64,000 bases of DNA from Actinomadura sp. J1-007 (GTDB taxonomy: Bacteria; Actinomycetota; Actinomycetes; Streptosporangiales; Streptosporangiaceae). Position 1 is the first letter of the stretch, and each line of letters begins with the position of its first letter. This document shows positions 27,349-38,207 of this stretch, piece after piece. The DNA lies in assembly GCF_009793335.1 (NCBI RefSeq), contig NZ_WING01000001.1, positions 124,001-188,000 of the forward strand. The letters run 5' to 3'. Below the pieces are notes generated by a model. The model was not told where the DNA came from. It saw only the letters and a list, made by a program, of their open reading frames with translations, and searched no databases. The position numbers and the translations under genes are program-made.

Positions 27349-28442
27349 ATGCCAGCGAACGACCGACAGGACGACGGGCCGGACGCCCTCGCCCGCACCG
27401 GCGACCAGGAACCGGACGTCCTCCTCGACGTCCCGGTGGTCAAGGTCGAGGAGATCACCCTGGAGGTCGAGAACCTCCAGGCCCGCGTCTCGCTCCAGGC
27501 CGACGTCCTGGACCTGCTGCGGCTCGGCGTGGGCGCCGACGTCGTCCTCGGCCACGTGGACCTCACCCTCAAGGGCGTCGAAGCCCGGGCCCTCCTGAAA
27601 GTCCGCCTGGGCAACGTCGCCCGCATCGTCGAACGGGTCATGCAGACCATCGACGCCAACCCGCAGATCCTGGAGAACGTCACCCGCGGCACCGGAACGT
27701 TCCTGGAGAACGTCGGCGGCGGAACCGGCCAGGCCGTAGGCGCATTCGGCCAAGGCGCCGGCCGCGCCGTCCAGGACGTCGGCACGGGCGCAGGCCAAGC
27801 CGTACGCGACGCAGGCGCCGGAACGGGCCAAGCCGTACGCGACACGGGCCCCGGCGCGGGCCCAGGTGTACGCGACGCAGGGGCCAGCGCGGGCCAAGGT
27901 GTACGCGACGCAGGCACCGGAAGGGGCCAAGGCGTGCGTGACGTGGGGGCCGGAGGGGGCGGGGCCGTCCGGGGGCGGTCGCCGGAGCCGTGCCGGGCGG
28001 TCGGGGCGCGGGAAGCGGCGCCGGAACGGCCCGGGAGGCACGGGACGCGGGCGGGGGCAGGCCGACGCCCAACGGGACCCGCGGCCCATCCCCCGGAGGC
28101 ACGCGAAGCACGGGCGGCGCGGGCCCGGCCCTCCGGAACGGTGCGCGAGGCGCGGCCGACGAGGTCGGCGGCGGCGTGGCCGGACGGAACCGCCGAGCCC
28201 CGAACGGATCGTACGGACCGTACGGCACTGACCGCCCCAACCGTACTGACCGTCCCGACGGCTCGGACAGCCCCAACGGCACGGACAGCCGTGGCGGCCC
28301 TGGCGGGCGCGGCGCGGGCGAGGATCTCGAGGACGAGAGCGTGTCGCGGCTGGTCGGCGCGATCGGGCGCAAGTCGGTCCGGGCGGGGCTGTCCGGGGTG
28401 GAGCAGGTGGTGGGCGGCGTTCTGAGGAGGCTGAGGGACTGA
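27349..28442 (+). pseudogene. Gly-rich repeat protein, unknown function, one frameshift
   Basis: The conserved N-terminal domain (about 1-110) has VLLDVPVVKVEEITLEVE, VSLQADVLDLLRLGVGAD and VRLGNVARIVERVMQTIDANP. It is followed by 11-residue repeats of the type GTGAGQAVRDA. After one missing G in the run 27971-27975 the reading moves to another frame and ends ESVSRLVGAIGRKSV ... GVLRRLRD. Actinobacteria have a family with this N-terminus and amphipathic Gly-rich repeats; its function is not known to me. The stop overlaps the next gene (TGATG). Confidence 0.65.
27715..27950 (+). repeat. 33-bp tandem repeats coding for 11-residue units
   Basis: About six imperfect copies of a 33-bp unit encode G-x-G-x-G-Q-x-V-R-D-x. 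The third codon positions vary while the amino acid pattern is kept, which suggests selection on the protein. Confidence 0.65.
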
Positions 28443-28662
28443 TGGACGAGCCGGACGTGGAGATCAGGGCCCGCGCCAAGGCGGACGAGGTCGTCCACCG
28501 CCGGACGCCGGACGCCGCGGCGGGAGGCGGTGCCGAGCCCCGGGGCGGTGCGAGTCCGGGAGCGAGCGGGTCAACCTGCCCGAGCGCGTACGGGAGGGCG
28601 ACGCCTACCGGGACGTCGAGATCACCTTCCGGGTCGCCGCGCGGCTCGACGACCCGGAGTGA
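28442..28662 (+). pseudogene. Small hypothetical protein, frameshifted
   Basis: Translation begins MDEPDVEIRARAKADEVVHR. The conserved-looking end, ERVNLPERVREGDAYRDVEI then FRVAARLDDPE, lies one base out of frame. Adding one C or G at 28538-28545 makes a single product of about 73 residues. The one-base overlap with the repeat-protein gene suggests that the two act together. I do not recognise the family. Confidence 0.55.
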
Positions 28663-29513
28663 TCAGAGCCGCGCGGCGATGGACTCGGCGAACCGCGCGG
28701 CCGAGCCGGGCGCGTGCTGGAGGTAGAGGTTGGGCTCGGTGAGTTCCAGCTCGATCAGCACGGGCGCGCCGTCCGGCCCCGGGACGAGGTCGACGCGGGC
28801 GTACAGGAGGCCGCCGGGCGCGGCGGCGAGGGCGCGTTCGGCGACGGCGAGCTGCTCGGGGCCGCCTCGGACGGGGTGACCTGCCCGCGGGAGGCGTCGA
28901 ACGCGACGGGTCCCTCGATCCCGGCCCCCGCGGTGAGGATCGGGGCCTTGCGGGCCGCGTGGCTGAACGCGCCGTCCCGGAAGACCAGGGCGGTCTCGCC
29001 GAGGGTGTCGACCGCCGAGAGGTACGGCTGGACCATGACCGCGCGGCCCTCGGAGCGGAGCGCGCGGAGGTGGGCGCGGGCCCGTTCCTCCTCGCCGGGC
29101 CCCCAGCGCGCGGTGTCGCGGGAGCCGATGGAGACGGCGGGCTTGATCACGTACTCGGGCCAGGAGGACGGGACGTCGGCGGGGTCCCACAGCGTCTCGA
29201 CGACCGGGACGCCCGCCGCGGCGAGGTCGCGCAGGTAGCGCTTGTCGGTGTTCCAGCGGAGCACCTCGGGCGCGTTGACGATGCGGGGCACGGCGTCGGC
29301 CCACGCGAGGAACGCGTCCCGCCGGGCCGGGTAGTCCCAGGTGGAGCGGACGACGGTCAGGTCGTACGAGGCCCAGTCCGCGCCGGAGTCCCACACGACG
29401 GGCTCGGCGCGCACCCCGAGCCCGGCGAGGGCCTTCATGAGGTGAACGACATCGTCGCTGCCATCGGGCAGCCAGGAGCACGTGGCGAGCGCCACGCGCG
29501 GGGAATCGGACAT
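28663..29513 (-). pseudogene. ATP-grasp domain enzyme, one frameshift
   Basis: The frame-corrected product is about 283 residues and resembles RimK/glutathione synthetase-like ATP-grasp ligases. It shows [49 protein letters not shown] and [15 protein letters not shown]. In the shifted frame, [14 protein letters not shown] carries the metal-binding Glu and Asn. One missing base in the run 28858-28861 breaks it after RGQVTPSEA. It would join a carboxylate to an amine using ATP; the substrates are unknown. It is convergent with, and abuts, the upstream small gene. Confidence 0.78.
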
Positions 29514-29639
29514 GGGTCCTCCCAGCGGTTCGGGGGCGTTCTCCCAAGCGCCGGGAACGGCTCACCTGGCAACGGAGGGAACGGTCCACATCTCAGCAGA
29601 CGCCACGGGCCCGCATTTCGGCGGGGCGAGGCGAGCCAC

Positions 29640-29869
29640 CCCTCAGCCGAGGGGCACAGGCCCACCTCCCAGCCGAGGGCACAGGCCCGCCTGTCGGCGG
29701 AGGGGAGCGAGCCGCCTCTCAGCAAGGCGACCCGCCTGTCAGCGGAGGACGGCTGGCCCGCCCGTCAGCAGACGGGGCCCGGGCTCGCCTGTCAGCAGAC
29801 GGGCCCGGGCCCACCTGTCAGCGAGCCGGGCGGGCCCGGCTGCCAGCAGACCGGGTGCCGACCCGGCCC
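29640..29869. repeat. Degenerate minisatellite downstream of hisF
   Basis: Imperfect copies of a core near CCTGTCAGCAGACGGGCCC recur every 25-32 bp between the ATP-grasp gene and the end of hisF. The rest of 29514-29869 holds no gene that I can support. There are no uniform spacers and no cas genes, so this is not a CRISPR array. Confidence 0.55.
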
Positions 29870-30622
<753 letters not shown>

Positions 30623-30686
30623 GATTCCCCCCGAACGTCCGGATCGCCCGCGGCCACGCGCCGTCCGCCGGAGGCGACGCGTCCGG

Positions 30687-31406
30687 TCACTTGACGGCCT
30701 CCAGGGCCTCTTCGAGGGTGAACGCCTGCGCGTAGAGGGCCTTGCCGACGATCGCGCCCTCCACGCCGTCCGGGACGAGGCCGGCGAGGGCGCGCAGGTC
30801 GTCCAGCGACGACACGCCGCCGGACGCGATGACGGGCTTGTCGGTACGGGAGCAGACCTCGCGCAGCAGCTCGGTGTTGGGGCCGCGCAGCGTGCCGTCC
30901 TTGGTCACGTCCGTCACGACGTAGCGGGGGCAGCCGTCGTCCTCCAGCCGGGCGAGGACCTCCCACAGGTCGCCGCCCTCGCGGGTCCAGCCGCGCGCGG
31001 CGAGGGTCGTGCCGCGCACGTCCAGGCCGACCGCGATCCGGTCCCCGTGCGAGGCGATGATCTTGCGGCACCAGGCGGGGTCCTCCAGCGCGGCGGTGCC
31101 GATGTTGACGCGCTCGCAGCCGGTGGCGAGCGCCGCCTCCAGGGACGCGTCGTCGCGGATGCCGCCGGACAGCTCCACCTTCGCGTCGAGCCGCCCGGTG
31201 ACCTCGGCGAGCAGCTCCCGGTTGGACCCGCGCCCGAACGCGGCGTCGAGGTCGACCAGATGGATCCACTCCGCTCCCGCGCTCTGCCAGGCGAGCGCGG
31301 CGTCGAGCGGCGCGCCGTAGGAGGTCTCGGTGCCGGCCTCGCCCTGCACCAGGCGCACGGCCCGGCCGTCGGCGACGTCGACTGCGGGAAGGAGCGTCAG
31401 AGTCAT
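30687..31406 (-). CDS. priA: Bifunctional ProFAR isomerase / PRA isomerase
   Basis: This 239-residue TIM barrel belongs to the actinobacterial HisA/PriA family, which does both the histidine step (ProFAR isomerase) and the tryptophan step (PRA isomerase, TrpF). It shows [54 protein letters not shown] and ASGGVSSL. The conserved acid in each half-barrel (PAVDVAD and VTDVTKD) is present. No trpF is seen in the trp cluster, which fits the dual role. Confidence 0.94.
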   Translation of the reverse strand: MTLTLLPAVDVADGRAVRLVQGEAGTETSYGAPLDAALAWQSAGAEWIHLVDLDAAFGRGSNRELLAEVTGRLDAKVELSGGIRDDASLEAALATGCERVNIGTAALEDPAWCRKIIASHGDRIAVGLDVRGTTLAARGWTREGGDLWEVLARLEDDGCPRYVVTDVTKDGTLRGPNTELLREVCSRTDKPVIASGGVSSLDDLRALAGLVPDGVEGAIVGKALYAQAFTLEEALEAVK

Positions 31407-31494
31407 GCGGAAACCTTATCCGTGCTCGTGGGAGGGCCGCCGCGGGCGCCGGGCGCTCCCCCGCACGGGGGGGCGGCGGGCACGCGGCGGGACG

Positions 31495-32136
31495 TCAGGT
31501 GAGGGTCTTGAGCCAGTTGCGGAGGACGTGGGCTCCGGCGTCGCCCGACTTCTCCGGGTGGAACTGGGTGGCGCACAGCGCGCCGTTCTCCACGGCGGCG
31601 ACGAACCGGTCGCCGTGCTCGGCCCAGGTGACCGCCGGGGGCGTCAGCCGCCCGGACGGGTCGGGTTCGAGCTCCCAGCGGCGCACCGCGTAGGAGTGGA
31701 CGAAGTAGAACCGCGTGTCCGCGTCCAGGCCGCGGAACAGGTCGGTGCCCTCCGGGGCCTCGACGGTGTTCCAGCCCATGTGGGGCAGGACGGGCGCGTC
31801 GAGCCGTTCGACCGTGCCGGGCCACTCGTCGCAGCCCTCGGTCGTGGCGCCGTGCTCGACGCCCTTGGAGAACAGGATCTGCATGCCGACGCAGATGCCG
31901 AGCACGGGCCGTCCCCCGGCGAGGCGGCGGCCGATGATCTGCTCGCCGCGGACGGCGCGCAGCCCGGCCATGCAGGCGGCGAACGCGCCGACGCCCGGGA
32001 CGACCAGGCCGTCCGCGGCGAGCGCGGCGTCCCAGTCGGAGGTCACGGTCACCTCGGCGCCCGCGCGGGCGACGGCGCGCTCGGCCGAGCGCAGGTTGCC
32101 CGACCCGTAGTCCAGGACGGCGACCGAGGGGCTCAC
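31495..32136 (-). CDS. hisH: Imidazole glycerol phosphate synthase, glutaminase subunit
   Basis: HisH hydrolyses glutamine and channels ammonia to HisF. The class I amidotransferase triad is in LGICVGMQ (Cys) and QFHPEKSG (His, Glu), and the beginning [13 protein letters not shown] is typical. I chose the GTG at 32134-32136 because it overlaps the stop of the small upstream gene (GTGA). A GTG two codons upstream is the alternative. The product has 213 residues. Confidence 0.95.
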   Translation of the reverse strand: MSPSVAVLDYGSGNLRSAERAVARAGAEVTVTSDWDAALAADGLVVPGVGAFAACMAGLRAVRGEQIIGRRLAGGRPVLGICVGMQILFSKGVEHGATTEGCDEWPGTVERLDAPVLPHMGWNTVEAPEGTDLFRGLDADTRFYFVHSYAVRRWELEPDPSGRLTPPAVTWAEHGDRFVAAVENGALCATQFHPEKSGDAGAHVLRNWLKTLT

Positions 32137-32303
32137 AGCCACATCACCCCCGCCGCCGCGGCCAGCGCGAACAGGACGAAGACGATCCCGGCGGCGATCT
32201 TGAGCCCCTGCCTGATGAAGCTGATCACGCCCATCAGCAGGAACACCGCCACGGCGAAGACCGCGACGTTGCCGTAGGTGAAGTGCAGGTCGCCGATGTC
32301 CAC
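32133..32303 (-). CDS. Small membrane protein within the his operon
   Basis: This 56-residue product begins [20 protein letters not shown]. It has two hydrophobic helices separated by SFIRQGLK and ends GVMWL. Its GTG starts 3 bp after hisB and its stop overlaps the hisH start, so it is embedded in the operon. Small hydrophobic ORFs at this position occur in other actinobacteria. Its function is unknown. Confidence 0.7.
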   Translation of the reverse strand: MDIGDLHFTYGNVAVFAVAVFLLMGVISFIRQGLKIAAGIVFVLFALAAAAGVMWL

Positions 32304-32306
32304 CGG

Positions 32307-32900
32307 TTACAGGGCCCCCTTGGTGGAGGGGATGCCGTGCACCTTCGGGTCGAGGGCGACCGCGTCGCGCAGCGCGCGGGCGAGGGCCTTGAACTGCGCC
32401 TCGACGATGTGGTGCGCGTTGCGCCCGTACGGGACGTGGACGTGCAGCGCGATCCGCGCGTTGGACACGAACGACTCGAACACGTGCCGGGTCATCGTCG
32501 TGTCGTACTCGGGGCCGATCATCGGGGCCATGCCCTCGGGCTCGACGTGCACCAGGTACGGGCGTCCCGACACGTCCACGGTGACCTGGGCGAGCGCCTC
32601 GTCCAGCGGGATCGACGCGTCGGCGAACCGGTGGATCCCGGCCATGTCGCCGAGCGCCTGCCGGAACGCCTGGCCGAGCGCGATCGCGGTGTCCTCGATC
32701 GTGTGGTGGCTGTCGATGTAGAGGTCGCCGGCCGTCTTCACCGTGAGGTCGAACGACCCGTGCTTGCCGAGCTGGGCGAGCATGTGGTCGAAGAAGCCGA
32801 CGCCGGTCGCGACGTCGACCCGGCCGGTGCCGTCCAGGTCGATCTCGACGAGGACCCGCGTCTCCTTGGTCCCCCGTTCGACCTTCCCCCTGCGCGTCAC
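32307..32900 (-). CDS. hisB: Imidazoleglycerol-phosphate dehydratase
   Basis: HisB removes water from IGP to give imidazole acetol phosphate. The 197-residue monofunctional enzyme has [41 protein letters not shown] and [16 protein letters not shown], with the manganese-binding histidines in place. The GTG overlaps the hisC stop by 4 bp. Confidence 0.96.
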   Translation of the reverse strand: MTRRGKVERGTKETRVLVEIDLDGTGRVDVATGVGFFDHMLAQLGKHGSFDLTVKTAGDLYIDSHHTIEDTAIALGQAFRQALGDMAGIHRFADASIPLDEALAQVTVDVSGRPYLVHVEPEGMAPMIGPEYDTTMTRHVFESFVSNARIALHVHVPYGRNAHHIVEAQFKALARALRDAVALDPKVHGIPSTKGAL

Positions 32901-33985
32901 AGAATCTCCTTGAGTGCGGTGCGGAAGGCGGCCGTCTCCGCGGGGGTGCCGACCGACACCCGCAGCCACTCGGGCGGTCCCACCTCCCGGATCAGCACGC
33001 CCCGTTCGAGCAGGCCCTCCCAGACGCGTCGGCGGTCCGGGAACGTCCCGAACAGCACGAAGTTGGCGTCGGAGTCGGCCACGGTCAGTCCCTCGCCGCG
33101 CAGCCACGCCACCAGCGCGTCGCGCTCGCGGCGCAGCGCGTCGACGGTGCCGAGCAGCTCCTCGCCGTGCGCGACGGCGGTGCGCGCGACCGCCTGGGTG
33201 ACGGCCGACAGGTGGTACGGCAGCCGCACCAGCAGCAGCGCGTCGACCACGGCCGGGTCGGCGGCGAGGTAGCCGAGCCGGGTCCCGGCCATCGCGAACG
33301 CCTTGGACATCGTCCGGGTGACGATCAGCCGCGGGTTGCCGGGCAGCAGCGACAGCGCCGAGGGCGTGCCCGCCCGCCGGAACTCGCCGTACGCCTCGTC
33401 CACCACGACCATGCCGGGCGCGGCGTCCAGCGCGGCCTCGATCGCGTCGAGCGGCAGCGCTGTGCCGGTCGGGTTGTTGGGCGAGGTGAGGAACACCACG
33501 TCGGGGCGGTGCTCCTCGATCGCCGCGACGGCCCGTTCGGGCTCCAGCCCGAAGTCCTCGGCGCGGTGCGCGTCGATCCAGCCGGTGCCGGTCACCCTGG
33601 TGATCGTCGGGTGCATCGAGTAGGACGGCTCGAAGCCGAGCGCGGTGCGGCCGTGCCCGCCGAACGCCTGGAGGATCTGCTGGATGATCTCGTTGGACCC
33701 GTTCGCGGCCCACACGTTGCGCCCGGTGAGCCCGGCGCCGGGCGTGTCGGCGCAGAGGAACGCGGCGAGGTCGGCGCGCAGCGCGGCCGCGTCGCGGTCG
33801 GGGTAGCGGTTGAGGGACCCGGCGACGTCCATGACGGCCTCGCCGAGCGCCTTCACGAGCCGTTCGGACGGCGGGTAGGGGTTCTCGTTGGTGTTGAGGG
33901 CCACGGGCACGTCGAGCTGCGGCGCGCCGTACGGCTCGCGTCCGCGCAGGTCGTCGCGGAGCGGCAGGTCGTCGAGCGAGGTCAC
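32897..33985 (-). CDS. hisC: Histidinol-phosphate aminotransferase
   Basis: This PLP enzyme of 362 residues transfers the amino group from glutamate to imidazole acetol phosphate. It has [41 protein letters not shown] and [17 protein letters not shown] with the PLP lysine. The start is a GTG overlapping the hisD stop. Confidence 0.96.
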   Translation of the reverse strand: MTSLDDLPLRDDLRGREPYGAPQLDVPVALNTNENPYPPSERLVKALGEAVMDVAGSLNRYPDRDAAALRADLAAFLCADTPGAGLTGRNVWAANGSNEIIQQILQAFGGHGRTALGFEPSYSMHPTITRVTGTGWIDAHRAEDFGLEPERAVAAIEEHRPDVVFLTSPNNPTGTALPLDAIEAALDAAPGMVVVDEAYGEFRRAGTPSALSLLPGNPRLIVTRTMSKAFAMAGTRLGYLAADPAVVDALLLVRLPYHLSAVTQAVARTAVAHGEELLGTVDALRRERDALVAWLRGEGLTVADSDANFVLFGTFPDRRRVWEGLLERGVLIREVGPPEWLRVSVGTPAETAAFRTALKEIL

Positions 33986-35307
33986 GGCCGCGCCTCCCCC
34001 TCGGCCGGGACGCGCCAGTCGAAGCGGGCCTTCAGCGCCGCGCCGTGGGCGGGCAGGTCCTCGGCCTCGGCGAGCGTCACGACGCGCGCGGTGGCCTCGG
34101 CGAGCGCGGCCTCGTCGTACTCCACGACGTGGATCCCGCGCAGGAACGACTGGACCGACAGGCCCGACGAGTGGCAGGCGCAGCCGCCGGTCGGCAGGAC
34201 GTGGTTGGACCCGGCGAGGTAGTCGCCGAGCGACACCGGCGCGTGCGGGCCGACGAAGACCGCGCCCGCGTTGCGGACCCGGGCGGCGACCCCCGCGGCG
34301 TCGGCCGTCTGGATCTCCAGGTGCTCGGCCGCGTAGGCGTCGACGACCTTCAGGCCGTCCTCGACGCCGTCGACCAGGACGATGCCGGACTGCCGCCCGC
34401 CGAGCGCCTCGGTGATCCGCTCGGTGTGCCGGGTCCGCGCGACCTGCGCCTTCAGCTCGGCCTCGACCGCGTCGGCCAGCTCGACCGAGTCGGTGACCAG
34501 GACGGCGGCGGCGAGGGTGTCGTGCTCGGCCTGGCTGATCAGGTCGGCGGCGACGTGCACGGGGTCGGCGGTGCGGTCGGCGAGGACGGCGATCTCGGTC
34601 GGGCCCGCCTCGGAGTCGATCCCGATCACGCCCTTGAGCAGCCGCTTGGCCGCCGCGACCCAGATGTTGCCGGGCCCGGTGACCAGGTCGGCGCGCGGGC
34701 AGTCGCGGGTGCCGTAGGCGAACATCGCGACGGCCTGGGCGCCGCCCGCCGCGTACACCTCGTCCACGCCGAGCAGGGCGCAGGCGGCCAGGATCGCCGG
34801 GTGCGGCAGGCCCCCGAACTCCTTCTGCGCGGGCGAGGTGACGGCGAGGGACTCGACCCCGGCCTCCTGCGCGGGCACCACGTTCATGACCACGCTGGAC
34901 GGGTAGACGGCGCGCCCGCCCGGCACGTACAGGCCGACCCGCCCGACCGGCACCCACCGCTCGGTGACCGTCCCGCCGGGGACGACCCGGGTGGTGACGT
35001 CGGCGCGGCGCTGGTCGCGGTGGACGAGCCGCGCCCGCCGGATGCTCTCCTCCAGCGCGTCCCGGACGGCCGGGTCGAGCCCGGCGAGCGCCTTGTGGAT
35101 CTCGGCGACGGGGACGCGGGCGCTCTCCAGATCGACCCCGTCGAACGCCTTGGTGTACTCCCGTACCGCCTCGGAGCCGCGATGGCGCACGTCCTCGCAG
35201 ATGGGCCGCACCTTGTCCAGGGCGGCCTCGACGTCGAGCTCGGCGCGGGGCAGCACGGAGCGCGGGTCGCCGGGAAGCGAGCCGCGCAGGTCGATACGGG
35301 AAATCAC
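33982..35307 (-). CDS. hisD: Histidinol dehydrogenase
   Basis: HisD oxidises histidinol to histidine in two NAD-dependent, zinc-bound steps. The 441-residue protein shows [68 protein letters not shown] and [13 protein letters not shown]. It is the first gene of the operon; the 9-bp tandem array lies about 90 bp upstream of its start. Confidence 0.96.
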   Translation of the reverse strand: MISRIDLRGSLPGDPRSVLPRAELDVEAALDKVRPICEDVRHRGSEAVREYTKAFDGVDLESARVPVAEIHKALAGLDPAVRDALEESIRRARLVHRDQRRADVTTRVVPGGTVTERWVPVGRVGLYVPGGRAVYPSSVVMNVVPAQEAGVESLAVTSPAQKEFGGLPHPAILAACALLGVDEVYAAGGAQAVAMFAYGTRDCPRADLVTGPGNIWVAAAKRLLKGVIGIDSEAGPTEIAVLADRTADPVHVAADLISQAEHDTLAAAVLVTDSVELADAVEAELKAQVARTRHTERITEALGGRQSGIVLVDGVEDGLKVVDAYAAEHLEIQTADAAGVAARVRNAGAVFVGPHAPVSLGDYLAGSNHVLPTGGCACHSSGLSVQSFLRGIHVVEYDEAALAEATARVVTLAEAEDLPAHGAALKARFDWRVPAEGEARP

Positions 35308-35393
35308 CCGTCCAGTCTACGGAGTGGCACCCGTCCCCCGTGCACCGTCTCACGTCCCGAGACGCACCCATCAGCCCCGGCCGCCCCGGGTTC

Positions 35394-35627
<234 letters not shown>

Positions 35628-35654
35628 CGCCGTCCCCGGCGCGCGCCGCCCGGC

Positions 35655-36479
35655 TCAGACGGCGAGGGCGGCGTCGAGGACGGTGACGGCCGTCCCCGCC
35701 AGGCGGACGCGGTCGCCGCGCGTGGAGACCCGCACCAGGCCGCCGCGCTCGGACGCCTGGTAGCCCACGAGGTCGTCGCGGCCGAGCCGTCCGGCCCAGA
35801 ACGGCCCGAGGGCGCAGTGGGCCGAGCCGGTCACCGGGTCCTCGCCGTCGCCGAGCAGGACGCGGGCGCCGAAGAACCGGGAGACGAAGTCGTACGCCCG
35901 GCCCGGTTCGGCGGCGGCCGTCGCGACGACCCCGCGCGCGTCGATCCGGCCGAGCGCCGCGATGTCGGGCGCGAGGCCCCGCACCGCCGCCTCGTCGGTA
36001 ACCTCGACGACCAGGTCGTTCTGCGCGTTGCGGCCGACGCCGAGGAGCCGCGCGGGGGTCCCGCCGCCGAGCGCCTCGGCGAGCCCGGCGGGGGCGTCGG
36101 CGGGGACGGGCGGCACCGACGGGAAGTCCATCTCCAGCGCCCCGTCCGCGGCCCGCGTGACCGTCAGCACGCCGCTCTTGAGCGTCTGGAACCGGATCGG
36201 GCGGTCCGGCGCGACGGTCCCGGTGGCGTACAGGGCGTGCGCGGACGCCAGCGTGGCGTGCCCGCACAGCGCCACCTCGACCAGCGGCGTGAACCAGCGC
36301 AGCTCGAAGTCGGCGTCCGGCGCGTCGACCGGCCGGACGAACGCGGTCTCGGAGTGCTTCATCTCCGCGGCGACCCGCTGCATCCAGCCGGGGTCGGCGG
36401 CCTCGCCCAGCAGGCAGACGCCCGCGGGGTTCCCGGCGAACGGACGGTCGGTGAAAGCGTCGACGACGAGCATCCTCAT
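35655..36479 (-). CDS. PhzF family isomerase/epimerase-fold protein
   Basis: This 274-residue protein has the duplicated DapF-like fold. Visible are [24 protein letters not shown] with the catalytic Glu, [18 protein letters not shown] and [19 protein letters not shown]. PhzF itself acts in phenazine synthesis, but most members are stand-alone isomerases of unknown substrate, and no phz genes are near. Confidence 0.92.
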   Translation of the reverse strand: MRMLVVDAFTDRPFAGNPAGVCLLGEAADPGWMQRVAAEMKHSETAFVRPVDAPDADFELRWFTPLVEVALCGHATLASAHALYATGTVAPDRPIRFQTLKSGVLTVTRAADGALEMDFPSVPPVPADAPAGLAEALGGGTPARLLGVGRNAQNDLVVEVTDEAAVRGLAPDIAALGRIDARGVVATAAAEPGRAYDFVSRFFGARVLLGDGEDPVTGSAHCALGPFWAGRLGRDDLVGYQASERGGLVRVSTRGDRVRLAGTAVTVLDAALAV

Positions 36480-36560
36480 GCCGACGAGCCTAGAACCGGC
36501 GGCTCCCGTTCCGACACGGCCAATCCCGACGAGTGGCCCGGTCCGCGGACGGGCCGGGGG

Positions 36561-36737
36561 TCAGGCCCGGGTGGGCGTACGGGGCGCGGCGGGGGCGAAG
36601 GGCGGGAGGTCCTCGCGGGCGGGGCCGGGCTCGTCGCGGAAGCGGGCGTCCCAGCGGCGCGGGCAGGCGGCGATCCAGCCGAGGACGAATCCGACGGCGA
36701 GGCTCGCCGCGCTCAGGAGCAGAAGGTTGAGCCACAT
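36561..36737 (-). CDS. Small single-pass membrane protein
   Basis: This 58-residue product has one helix (LLLLSAASLAVGFVLGWIAA) followed by a basic, Pro-rich cytoplasmic tail. GGAGAG lies 6 bp before the ATG. Function is unknown. Confidence 0.6.
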   Translation of the reverse strand: MWLNLLLLSAASLAVGFVLGWIAACPRRWDARFRDEPGPAREDLPPFAPAAPRTPTRA

Positions 36738-36963
36738 GGGGCGCTCTCCACGGTCCGCCCGGGAGGCGAACCCCCGGGATCGGTCCCGAACGTAGCGGCG
36801 GCGGCCCGCCGGGGCGCGCGGACCGCGCGAAGTGGCCGGGGATGACCATGCCCCCGTGCCCCGAACGGGTGTGGCCCGTTCGGGTGATGACCCGTCCCGG
36901 ATCCGGACGTACCCTGGCGCGGAGGGCGCCGCCCCTGGGCCGCCCCGAGCGTGGGAGGGCACG

Positions 36964-37653
36964 GTGACCGACCGGCTTGCGCTGTTCCCGCTGGGTACGG
37001 TCCTGTTCCCGGGCCTGGTGCTGCCGCTGCACCTGTTCGAGGACCGGTACCGCCTCCTGGTCCGCGACCTGCTCGAACGGCCCGAGCCGAGGCGGCTCGG
37101 GGTGGTCGGCATCGAGCTCGGCCACGAGGTCGGCGAAGGCGCCGCGCGGCGGCTCGCGGACGTCGGCTGCGTCGCCGAGCTGCGGGAGGTCACCCCGCAT
37201 CCGGACGGCCGGTACGACATCGTCGCGGTCGGCGGCGACCGGTTCCGGCTCAAGGAGATCGACCGGGGCCGCCCGTACCTGCGCGGCGACGTGGAGATCC
37301 TGCCGGAGGAGCCCGGCGCCGAGCCCGGCCCGCTCGCGCGCCGCGTCCGGCAGCAGTTCCACCTGTACCGGCACCGGCTGGCCGCGGCTGGCGCCGACCC
37401 GGGCGACCCCGCGGACGGCCGCGGGGAGATCGAGCCGATCACGCTCCCGGACGACCCGGTGCGGCTGTCGTACCTGATCGCCGCGTCGATCGTGCTGGAC
37501 GGGCACGAGAAGCAGCGGCTGCTGGAGGCCGAGGACGCCACGCTGCGGCTGCGCGCCGAACGCGACCTGCTCGCCCGCGAGAACCGCCTGCTGGACGTGC
37601 TGCCGACCGTCCCGGCGGGGCAGTTCCTGGACGGGTCGTTCACGCCCAACTGA
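36964..37653 (+). CDS. Stand-alone LON substrate-binding-domain protein
   Basis: This 229-residue protein matches the N-terminal domain of Lon protease without the AAA+ or protease parts. It has LFPLGTVLFPGLVLPLHLFEDRYR, GVVGIE, YDIVAVGGDRFRL and a helical end LRAERDLLARENRLL. The GTG at 36964 has GGGAGGG 5 bp upstream; longer starts are not supported. Such proteins may present substrates or bind peptides, but this is not established. Confidence 0.9.
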   Translation: MTDRLALFPLGTVLFPGLVLPLHLFEDRYRLLVRDLLERPEPRRLGVVGIELGHEVGEGAARRLADVGCVAELREVTPHPDGRYDIVAVGGDRFRLKEIDRGRPYLRGDVEILPEEPGAEPGPLARRVRQQFHLYRHRLAAAGADPGDPADGRGEIEPITLPDDPVRLSYLIAASIVLDGHEKQRLLEAEDATLRLRAERDLLARENRLLDVLPTVPAGQFLDGSFTPN

Positions 37654-37709
37654 GCCGCGCGCGGCGGGGTGCGGCGGCGCCGGAAGATCGGCGCGGGCAC
37701 ACTGGTGGC

Positions 37710-38207
37710 ATGAGCCCAGCAAGGTCGACCGGAGGCAGGGGGACGCCCGCGACCGTCGCGGCGGCCGAGGCGGAGATCGAGTACACGCTGCACCCGTACG
37801 AGCCGCCCCCGGACGCCGAGTCGTACGGCGCGGCGGCGGCCGACGCGCTCGGCGTCCCGCACGAGCGGGTCTTCAAGACGCTGCTCGCCGAGGTGGACGG
37901 GCGGCTGACGGTCGGGGTGGTCCCGGTGTCGGGGACGCTGGACCTGAAGGCGCTCGCCGCCGCCGCGGGCGGGAAGAAGGCGCAGATGGCCGACCCGCGC
38001 GACGCCGAGCGCGCCACCGGGTACGTCGTCGGCGGGATCAGCCCGCTCGGGCAGCGCAGGCGGCTGCCGACGGTGGTGGACGAGTCGGCGTCAGGGTTCG
38101 CGACGGTCTACGTCTCGGCCGGACGGCGCGGACTCCAGATCGAGCTCGCCCCCGCCGACCTGGTCCGCCTCACCGGCGCCCGGCTCGCCGCCATCGCGCG
38201 CCGGTAG
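37710..38207 (+). CDS. ybaK: YbaK/EbsC-type Cys-tRNA(Pro) deacylase
   Basis: This 165-residue protein hydrolyses Cys mis-charged on tRNA(Pro) in its family. It shows YTLHPYEPPPDAESYG, RVFKTLLAEVDGRLTVGVVP with the key Lys, KKAQMADPRDAERATGYVVGGISPLG, and TVVDESASGFATVYVSAGRRG. The start is the ATG 56 bp after the LON-domain gene. Confidence 0.92.
   Translation: MSPARSTGGRGTPATVAAAEAEIEYTLHPYEPPPDAESYGAAAADALGVPHERVFKTLLAEVDGRLTVGVVPVSGTLDLKALAAAAGGKKAQMADPRDAERATGYVVGGISPLGQRRRLPTVVDESASGFATVYVSAGRRGLQIELAPADLVRLTGARLAAIARR

Noticed and set aside
29640..29869. A CRISPR array.
   Set aside because: Repeats are imperfect, spacers are not uniform in length, and no cas genes are present.
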